From JAVBLV01 sp031553195 (GTDB lineage Bacteria; Bacteroidota; Bacteroidia; Bacteroidales; P3), in contig JAVBLV010000121.1 in assembly GCA_031553195.1 (NCBI GenBank), positions 1-11,827 on the forward strand: DNA of 11,827 nt. Reading direction: 5' to 3'. A program made the position numbers and the translations under genes. The notes beneath the pieces were generated by a model, which saw only the letters and a list, made by a program, of their open reading frames with translations, was not told where the DNA came from and ran no database searches. Shown here one piece after another: positions 7,879 to 11,827 of this stretch (position 1 is the first letter of the stretch; each line of letters begins with the position of its first letter).

Positions 7879-7998
7879 ATAACCCAAACATGTTTAAAAT
7901 AAGCTATTAAAACCCAAAATATTAATCTTGAAGAATATATCGTTTAAATGATTTTTTTTGGGGGGGGAGTCTCTGATTCTGATAAAAGTGTTCCTGCG

Positions 7999-8030
7999 GC
8001 CGCTTGCGAGCGAGGGCGCAAGTTTGCGGC
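7999..8030. other. GC-rich hairpin of unknown role
   Basis: GCCGC (7999-8003) plus TTGCG (8004-8008) pair with CGCAA (8017-8021) and GCGGC (8026-8030). This forms a 10-bp stem with an 8-nt loop and a single 4-nt bulge (GTTT, 8022-8025). It stands out as a GC-rich block in AT-rich surroundings. Neither side has a T run, so it does not look like an intrinsic terminator. It could be part of a small RNA or a protein-binding or DNA-level structure. Confidence 0.4.
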
Positions 8031-8070
8031 TATGTATTTTACCTTTCCTACTTCATTCTGTAAAATTAGC

Positions 8071-8109
8071 AAAAAGCCTTTCGTATGTAAAAGTCCACAC
8101 ACGAAAGGC
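8071..8109 (-). terminator. Intrinsic terminator of the SAM methyltransferase gene
   Basis: On the minus strand GCCTTTCGT (8109-8101) pairs with ACGAAAGGC (8084-8076) as a perfect 9-bp stem. After one mismatch, three more pairs extend it inward. The stem is followed directly by TTTTT (8075-8071) and then T-rich sequence. It starts about 42 nt after the methyltransferase stop codon. Confidence 0.85.
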
Positions 8110-8151
8110 ATTTCAAATTCACAATGTTAATCAAACGATTGACCTCTTTTC

Positions 8152-8955
8152 CTAAATCTTTTTTCCGATATAAAATACATAGCCGTAATATGCTTTGTAT
8201 TTGCGATATAACTCTACCTCATACCGCTCGGAGCGTATTAATTCTTCTGCAGATTTATTGCCTTTATACTTTTTCAGAAAAGATGCTTCCATTTGGGGCG
8301 CCTGGGCGTAATAATAGTCTGTCCAACAAGTTTCGGGCACGACAAAAGTGGCAAACGGAAGATAGCCTGCTTTTTGCATTTGGGCCACCTTGTTCGGGAT
8401 GGTGTCCATTCCGGGATAGGCTTTATCCCAAAATTCCTGAATTTCGGCAGGTCGCTCTTCGGTAAACCATGTATTTTCTGTAACTGCAATATATCCGCCA
8501 TGTTTCAGAAATTTTCGCCACTCGTTCAGTCCACGCTCAAATCCAATGTTATAAATAGCGCCTTCCGACCAAATCAAGTCTAATCCCTCCTCTTGAAACG
8601 GAAGATTTTCCATATTGCCGACAACGCCTTTTACTCTTTCGTGAAGATTTTTGTTTTGGGCATTTTGATTGAACTGGTTGATAAAGTCAGGCCATAAATC
8701 AATACCGGTAATGTCGCAAGAAGTGTTTTCAGCCAATACCATTGTTTGACCGCCTGTCCCGCAACCAATATCGGCAATTCTGGACTTTTCAGTAAGACCG
8801 TCTATAAAACTTAATGCTTTGAGCGTTATTTCGGGACTTCCGGGGCCTTGTCGCTCGGTGTTTGAAAAATATTCATAAATCATATTCAAGTCTAATTCGT
8901 GAATTGTCTGAATTGTTTGTTTTTCGTTGTCCATTTTCTTTTCATTTTGTTGCAT
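8152..8955 (-). CDS. Class I SAM-dependent methyltransferase
   Basis: A 267-residue protein with a UbiE/Methyltransf_11-type Rossmann fold. It has motif I ADIGCGTGGQ (61-70), an acidic SAM-ribose residue in GIDLW (Asp86), GNMENLPF (113-120) and LDLIWSEGAIYNIGF (125-139). The C-terminal part is rich in aromatic residues (DYYYAQ, YRKYKAYYGYVFY) and probably forms the substrate lid. The small-molecule substrate is unknown. Two starts are possible: ATG 8953-8955 or ATG 8932-8934 (residue 8, preceded by A/G-rich sequence). Neither has a strong Shine-Dalgarno match. It is a single-gene unit with its own terminator and promoter and is transcribed divergently from the KdsB-like gene. Confidence 0.88.
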   Translation of the reverse strand: MQQNEKKMDNEKQTIQTIHELDLNMIYEYFSNTERQGPGSPEITLKALSFIDGLTEKSRIADIGCGTGGQTMVLAENTSCDITGIDLWPDFINQFNQNAQNKNLHERVKGVVGNMENLPFQEEGLDLIWSEGAIYNIGFERGLNEWRKFLKHGGYIAVTENTWFTEERPAEIQEFWDKAYPGMDTIPNKVAQMQKAGYLPFATFVVPETCWTDYYYAQAPQMEASFLKKYKGNKSAEELIRSERYEVELYRKYKAYYGYVFYIGKKI

Positions 8956-9028
8956 ACACGGAAAAGCATTACAAGGCTTCCATCATTGTATGCGATTAAA
9001 AAAACTAAGATTAATTTAATAGAAAACC

Positions 9029-9055
9029 GTTCTCGAAAGGGATTTATCCGAGAAC
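9029..9055 (-). promoter_or_regulatory. Inverted repeat in methyltransferase leader (inner)
   Basis: GTTCTCG (9029-9035) and CGAGAAC (9049-9055) form a perfect 7-bp inverted repeat around a 13-nt loop. On the minus strand the stem is followed by GGTTTTCT, a partial T tract. It may be a leader RNA hairpin or weak attenuator. Confidence 0.3.
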
Positions 9056-9067
9056 ATAACGTAGATA

Positions 9068-9092
9068 CAATCTGTACAAAAAGTACAAATTG
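9068..9092. promoter_or_regulatory. Candidate operator or leader hairpin
   Basis: CAATCTGTAC (9068-9077) and GTACAAATTG (9083-9092) are inverted repeats matching at 9 of 10 positions, separated by AAAAA. The symmetry suits a dimeric transcription factor site or an RNA stem. It lies about 35-60 nt downstream of the predicted minus-strand start site, so repression by roadblock or a leader structure are both possible. Confidence 0.35.
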
Positions 9093-9130
9093 TTTACAGC
9101 ACAATATCCGAATTGATAGTAGTCATGGCG

Positions 9131-9160
9131 CAAAAGTACAAAAAATAATCTTTCTGCAAA
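9131..9160 (-). promoter_or_regulatory. Candidate promoter for the SAM methyltransferase
   Basis: The minus strand carries TTTG (9160-9157), an 18-nt spacer and TACTTTTG (9138-9131), an exact match to TAnnTTTG. Transcription would start near 9125, giving a leader of about 170 nt before the ATG at 8955. Confidence 0.5.
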
Positions 9161-9239
9161 TGGTTTTGTCATTTTAAGTTTCGTTGCCCCGCTGCGTAGC
9201 TCTCACATTTCCATTAACTTGTAAGTAAATATAAGCGGT

Positions 9240-9270
9240 TCTGCCAAAACGGAATATCTTCGTACCTTTG
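9240..9270 (+). promoter_or_regulatory. Promoter of the KdsB-like/kinase/phosphatase operon
   Basis: TACCTTTG (9263-9270) is an exact TAnnTTTG -7 element. Exactly 19 nt upstream is TCTG (9240-9243), one mismatch from the TTTG -33 element. The start site would be near 9275, leaving a leader of roughly 40 nt that ends in AGGAG (9301-9305), 8 nt before the ATG at 9314. Confidence 0.65.
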
Positions 9271-9313
9271 TTGAACAACAACATCTAACCCATCCAAATT
9301 AGGAGAATAATTA

Positions 9314-10138
9314 ATGAGCAAAATATTAATTGTCATACCTTCGCGATACCAATCTACCCGATTGCCCGGAAAACCGCTGATAAAAATTTCCGGAACAGAA
9401 ATGGTAAAGCGGGTTGCAGATATTGCCGGATATATCTGCAAAAAAAATGAATCGTGCAGTTATGTCGTGGCTACCGATGATTCAAGGATCATTGATTTTT
9501 GCCGGAATAATAGCATTCCCTCCATAATAACCTCCGACGCATGTAAAAGCGGAACGGAAAGATGTTGGGACGCCGTAAAAAAGCAGGTCGATAAACCGGA
9601 ATTAATCATTAACCTGCAAGGAGACAATCCCTTGTGTCCTCCCTATATTCTCCAGGACATGATCGATTCATGGAAAAAATACAAGGCCGACGTTTTTACG
9701 CCTTGTATCCATTTAAGTTGGACAGAATACGACCGGTTAAAAAAATCAAAAGAAACGACTCCTTACTCCGGTACCACAGTTTTGGTTGATAAAAATGATA
9801 ATGCGTTGGCGTTTTCAAAGACAATTATTCCAACCATCAGGAAAATTGATAAAGCCAAAGAAATGTTGATAAAAAGTCCTGTACGTCAACATATCGGATT
9901 ATATGCTTATGCATACTCCGCCCTGGAGCAATATTTTTCACTTCCGCAATCAGATTATGAAAAAGATTTTATCGAAGGACTGGAACAAATGAGGTTTCTC
10001 GAAAATGGGTTAAAAATAAAAATGGTAGAGGTAAATTTGAAGGGACGGGAATTTTCCGGAGGCGTGGATTCTTCGGAAGATATTACCCGGGTTGAAGAGA
10101 TCATAAAGAAGTATGGAGAATTCGATTTGACAAGCTAA
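9314..10138 (+). CDS. KdsB-like cytidylyltransferase (CTP_transf_3 family)
   Basis: Probably transfers CMP from CTP to a sugar acid or related compound. The 274-residue protein has the CTP-binding N-terminus VIPSRYQSTRLPGKPL (7-22), ATDD (53-56), SGTER (79-83), the metal-binding QGDNP (102-106), QHIGLYAY (192-199), LEQMRFLENG (223-232) and GGVDSSED (249-256), all placed as in CMP-Kdo synthetase KdsB. It is about 25 residues longer than typical KdsB, and the middle section (about 126-180, SGTTVLVDKNDNALAFSKTIIP) departs from the standard enzyme, so a substrate other than Kdo is plausible. It has a good Shine-Dalgarno sequence, unusual for this window, and is first in a tight three-gene operon. 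Calling it kdsB itself would go too far. Confidence 0.85.
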   Translation: MSKILIVIPSRYQSTRLPGKPLIKISGTEMVKRVADIAGYICKKNESCSYVVATDDSRIIDFCRNNSIPSIITSDACKSGTERCWDAVKKQVDKPELIINLQGDNPLCPPYILQDMIDSWKKYKADVFTPCIHLSWTEYDRLKKSKETTPYSGTTVLVDKNDNALAFSKTIIPTIRKIDKAKEMLIKSPVRQHIGLYAYAYSALEQYFSLPQSDYEKDFIEGLEQMRFLENGLKIKMVEVNLKGREFSGGVDSSEDITRVEEIIKKYGEFDLTS

Positions 10139-10141
10139 CCT

Positions 10142-10774
10142 ATGGAGAAAATTATTTGTTCAATCCTCGAAAATAAGACTTTTGAAGAAGTCTTACCTAA
10201 TAACGTTGATCCAAGCTTAGCGATAATTGAAGCTGAAAATCTAATTCAGGAACGAATTTCAAAAATAAAAAAGGAACAAACGCCGGTTTTTATTAACATC
10301 TTCGGTTTACCGGCATCGGGCAAGACGACTATTGCTAAAGAGATTCTTAAAACAAATCAGAATTTGCTTTATATTTCTTTTGATGAAATCATGGAATCAT
10401 TGTCTTTTTATCGGGCAGATTATCTCAAAGATAAGGAATGGGCATTCAAACGGTGGGAGCTTCCCGCAAGAGTTATCGGATATAAACTGCTAAACAAGAG
10501 TTTGAAAGAACGCCTTTCCATATTGTTTGAACATAGTAACGCCATCCCTCAGCATATAGGTTTGTACAAAAAAATTATTTCGTTGGGATATTCTGTCGAA
10601 ATGCAATACATAAACGCTATGCCTGATTTGGTTGTTAACCGTTTGGAAAAAAGAGGACGGTTTTTTGACGAAAAACGAGTCTACGAACGTTGGGATACTC
10701 TGCAAAAACTCATTCCGGAATATAAAAAAATGCTTGCCGACAAATTTATTACATTAGAACCATGGAAGGAATAA
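10142..10774 (+). CDS. Zeta-toxin-like P-loop kinase
   Basis: A 210-residue predicted ATP-dependent kinase. Walker A is GLPASGKT (55-62) after a hydrophobic strand (PVFINIF). Asp81-Glu82 at the end of the next strand (LLYISFDE) is the position of the catalytic acidic residue in zeta-toxin/AAA_33 kinases. FEHS (129-132) and the arginine-rich RLEKRGRF (167-174) fit a lid-like region. There is no antitoxin-like gene beside it. It begins 3 nt after the cytidylyltransferase stop and overlaps the next gene by 13 nt. Context therefore favours a metabolic kinase over a toxin: it may phosphorylate the compound that the neighbours process. The substrate is unknown. The first 45 residues match no domain I recognise. 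Confidence 0.75.
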   Translation: MEKIICSILENKTFEEVLPNNVDPSLAIIEAENLIQERISKIKKEQTPVFINIFGLPASGKTTIAKEILKTNQNLLYISFDEIMESLSFYRADYLKDKEWAFKRWELPARVIGYKLLNKSLKERLSILFEHSNAIPQHIGLYKKIISLGYSVEMQYINAMPDLVVNRLEKRGRFFDEKRVYERWDTLQKLIPEYKKMLADKFITLEPWKE

Positions 10775-11457
10775 AAAGACTTATTATTGCCCGGCATGGG
10801 AATACTTTTGAAAAAGGAGAAACGCCAAGACGGATTGGCGCGAAGACCGATTTGCCATTGGTAGAAGAAGAAAAAGCAAGGAGCATAGGAAAATATCTTC
10901 TTTCCAATAATCTGATTCCCGATAAAATTTATGCGGCTCCGTTAAAAAGGACGTTACAAACCGCAAAGTTAGCAATAGAGGAAATGAAGTTGGCAAAGAA
11001 CGCAATTCCTGTAAACGATTTTATTGAAATCGATTATGGTCCCGACGAAAATAAAACGGAAGAACAAGTCATGGAACGCTTGGGACGTTATTATTTGATG
11101 CGCGATAAAATCTTATCGGATACTACTCCTTTCGAGGAAATTATCAAACGAGGGGAGCAAGCCATTGATTTGTGGAATTCGAATGCAACTGTTCCCGAAG
11201 GTTGGAAAGTAGATACGGACAAAATCATTGCAGCGTGGAAAAAATTTGCAAATCAAATCAATGATAAAGAAACGGTTATGCTGGTATCCTCTAACGGAAT
11301 TATTCGGTTTGCGCCCTACATTCTGGATATGGATTATAAGGAATTTTGCAACACGCATGACATCAAAGTCGCTACGGGCGGCATTTGCATTTTTGATTAT
11401 CAAGATAATAAATGGGTTTGTAAGGAGTGGAACGTTAAGCCGTATAAAATATGTTAG
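10762..11457 (+). CDS. Histidine phosphatase superfamily protein with altered active site
   Basis: A 231-residue branch-1 histidine phosphatase/phosphoglycerate-mutase-like fold. The phospho-acceptor motif is RHGNT (11-15, His12), followed by PLKRTLQTA (60-68, Arg63) and a likely acid residue Glu96 in DYGPDENKT. The usual second histidine in V-S-H-G-G-x-I-R is replaced: the segment reads VSSNGIIR (175-182), putting Ser177 where His is expected. Some superfamily members do tolerate changes at this site, so activity may be retained, altered or lost. It overlaps the kinase by 13 nt, indicating translational coupling. A role removing a phosphate in the same pathway is inference. True glycolytic mutase is unlikely. 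Confidence 0.8.
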   Translation: MEGIKRLIIARHGNTFEKGETPRRIGAKTDLPLVEEEKARSIGKYLLSNNLIPDKIYAAPLKRTLQTAKLAIEEMKLAKNAIPVNDFIEIDYGPDENKTEEQVMERLGRYYLMRDKILSDTTPFEEIIKRGEQAIDLWNSNATVPEGWKVDTDKIIAAWKKFANQINDKETVMLVSSNGIIRFAPYILDMDYKEFCNTHDIKVATGGICIFDYQDNKWVCKEWNVKPYKIC

Positions 11458-11553
11458 AAAGTCGGCCTAGCCAACAAATATCCGATGTTATTAAGCGATC
11501 TTGATCTCGTCTATCAAAGTCTAAAAACCCTATTCGCCGGAGGCTATGAGTGA
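11458..11553 (+). pseudogene. Possible gene remnant after the phosphatase
   Basis: Directly after the phosphatase TAG the same frame stays open for 31 more codons, with a plausible protein-like run (YPMLLSDLDLVYQSLKTLF) ending at TGA 11551-11553. A GGAGG (11539-11543) and an ATGAGTGA overlap lead into a second short frame (11546-11608, starting MSEKQLVSGLG) that also stops early. Two short overlapping frames suggest decayed downstream genes of the operon. Both are too short to identify, and chance openness is quite possible. Confidence 0.25.
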
Positions 11554-11719
11554 AAAACAATTGGTGTCCGGCTTAGGCTGCGCTCAAGTCGAATTTAGTT
11601 TTGAATGAACTATTAAAAATCATTCTATTAAACGAACGCAAATGAAAACATTTAGAGTCGTTTCCTTTTTAAAGATAGGATTGTTAAAAAAGACACTGTC
11701 CATACTTATGTGTAAATAG

Positions 11720-11751
11720 AAAACTACGGGCAAGATTCTCGTAGTTTTTTT
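11720..11751 (+). terminator. Intrinsic terminator upstream of the transposase
   Basis: AAAACTACG (11720-11728) pairs with CGTAGTTTT (11740-11748) as a perfect 9-bp stem with an 11-nt loop, followed by a T run to 11751. It stops transcription arriving from the left, including any read-through from the cytidylyltransferase operon. Inside an insertion sequence it would also shield the transposase from outside promoters. Confidence 0.75.
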
Positions 11752-11760
11752 ATTTATTTA

Positions 11761-11768
11761 TAACTTTG
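11761..11768 (+). promoter_or_regulatory. Candidate -7 element for the transposase
   Basis: TAACTTTG matches TAnnTTTG and lies just past the terminator, about 20 nt before the ATG at 11789. I see no TTTG at the right distance upstream, so the promoter would be weak or this match is chance. AAGGA (11776-11780) may serve as ribosome binding site. Confidence 0.3.
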
Positions 11769-11788
11769 AAAAAGAAAGGACACAAAGC

Positions 11789-11827
11789 ATGGAGATTCCC
11801 AAAGAATTATTAAGCAAAGAATTTTTG
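11789..11827 (+). CDS. Transposase N-terminus (IS256-like), partial
   Basis: Only 13 codons are inside the window (MEIPKELLSKEFL), running open to the edge. The sequence resembles the beginning of IS256/Mutator-type transposases of Bacteroidota, and its position 100 bp inside a candidate terminal repeat agrees. A Shine-Dalgarno-like AAGGA lies 8 nt upstream. Identification rests on very few residues plus context. Confidence 0.5.
   Translation, partial: MEIPKELLSKEFL

Larger units (their letters stand above)
7766..8151. other. Non-coding stretch between HU/SPOR gene and methyltransferase
   Basis: These 386 bases contain no gene that I can support; the short plus-strand frames here are not convincing. 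Reading left to right, the stretch holds the candidate HU/SPOR promoter (7844-7878), an adjoining T8 (7952-7959) and G8 (7960-7967) homopolymer pair, a strong GC-rich hairpin (7999-8030), and the methyltransferase terminator (8071-8109). Confidence 0.6.
8956..9313. other. Divergent regulatory region
   Basis: This 358-base region without a gene separates the minus-strand methyltransferase from the plus-strand cytidylyltransferase operon. It contains opposed Bacteroidota-type promoters (9131-9160 minus, 9240-9270 plus) and two inverted repeats in what would be the methyltransferase leader. A minus-strand open frame overlapping 8892-9104 has no recognisable domain and I do not regard it as a gene. 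Confidence 0.6.
11692..11827 (+). mobile_element. Left end of an insertion sequence (IS256-like), cut by window edge
   Basis: From about 11692 the sequence reads GACACTGTCCATACTTATG, the style of terminal inverted repeat seen at ends of IS256-type elements in Bacteroidota (recognition from memory). About 100 bp inside lies a candidate transposase start (11789). An internal terminator sits between them. The right end, the matching inverted repeat and any target duplication lie outside the window, so the exact boundary and family are unconfirmed. Confidence 0.5.

Noticed and set aside
8293..8583. Plus-strand frame inside the methyltransferase gene
   Set aside because: It is antisense to a well-supported SAM methyltransferase and has no family features.
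8892..9104. Minus-strand frame of 70 codons upstream of the methyltransferase
   Set aside because: It overlaps the methyltransferase N-terminus in another frame, lies across the predicted leader and shows no recognisable domain.
10142..10774. Toxin-antitoxin system based on the zeta-toxin-like kinase
   Set aside because: No small antitoxin gene is adjacent; both flanks are enzyme-like genes with operon spacing, which favours a metabolic kinase.
11536..11572. GCCGGA / TCCGGC inverted repeat downstream of the phosphatase
   Set aside because: Only 6 bp with a 25-nt loop and no T run; not a convincing terminator.
1..11827. CRISPR array, tRNA or rRNA genes
   Set aside because: I saw no regularly spaced direct repeats and no tRNA or rRNA signatures on either strand, though no dedicated scan was run.

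Overview
The window looks like chromosome of a Bacteroidota member, most likely order Bacteroidales. The evidence is AT-rich intergenic DNA, weak or absent Shine-Dalgarno sequences, several matches to the Bacteroidota promoter pattern (TTTG, about 19 nt, TAnnTTTG), an HU/CCDC81-SPOR protein typical of that phylum, and the yceD-rpmF-plsX-fabH gene order. All calls come from reading the sequence; no database search was run.

Left two thirds (385-7765), minus strand: eight housekeeping or envelope genes run from right to left. They are an HU-like/SPOR membrane protein, trmB (tRNA m7G46 methyltransferase), a secreted DUF1573 + LprI-like fusion, folC, yceD (DUF177), rpmF (ribosomal protein L32), plsX and fabH. 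The last four form a tight ribosome/lipid-synthesis unit with its own candidate promoter at the yceD start. It ends at a clear intrinsic terminator (327-357). Positions 1-384 hold no recognisable gene, only inverted repeats.

Middle (7766-9313): a non-coding stretch with a strong GC-rich hairpin, then a lone minus-strand class I SAM methyltransferase with its own terminator, promoter and a structured leader of about 170 nt. This leader lies in a divergent intergenic region shared with the plus-strand unit.

Right third (9314-11457), plus strand: a promoter drives three tightly packed genes, namely a KdsB-like cytidylyltransferase, a zeta-toxin-like P-loop kinase and a histidine-phosphatase-fold protein whose second catalytic histidine appears to be serine. 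Nucleotidyltransferase + kinase + phosphatase in one transcript suggests a small pathway that phosphorylates and CMP/CDP-activates a sugar-like metabolite. The substrate cannot be read from sequence. This cassette is the best candidate for an uncharacterised system.

Right edge (11458-11827): short broken reading frames, then what looks like the left end of an insertion sequence. It has a candidate terminal repeat near 11692, an internal intrinsic terminator at 11720-11751, and a transposase start at 11789 that runs out of the window.
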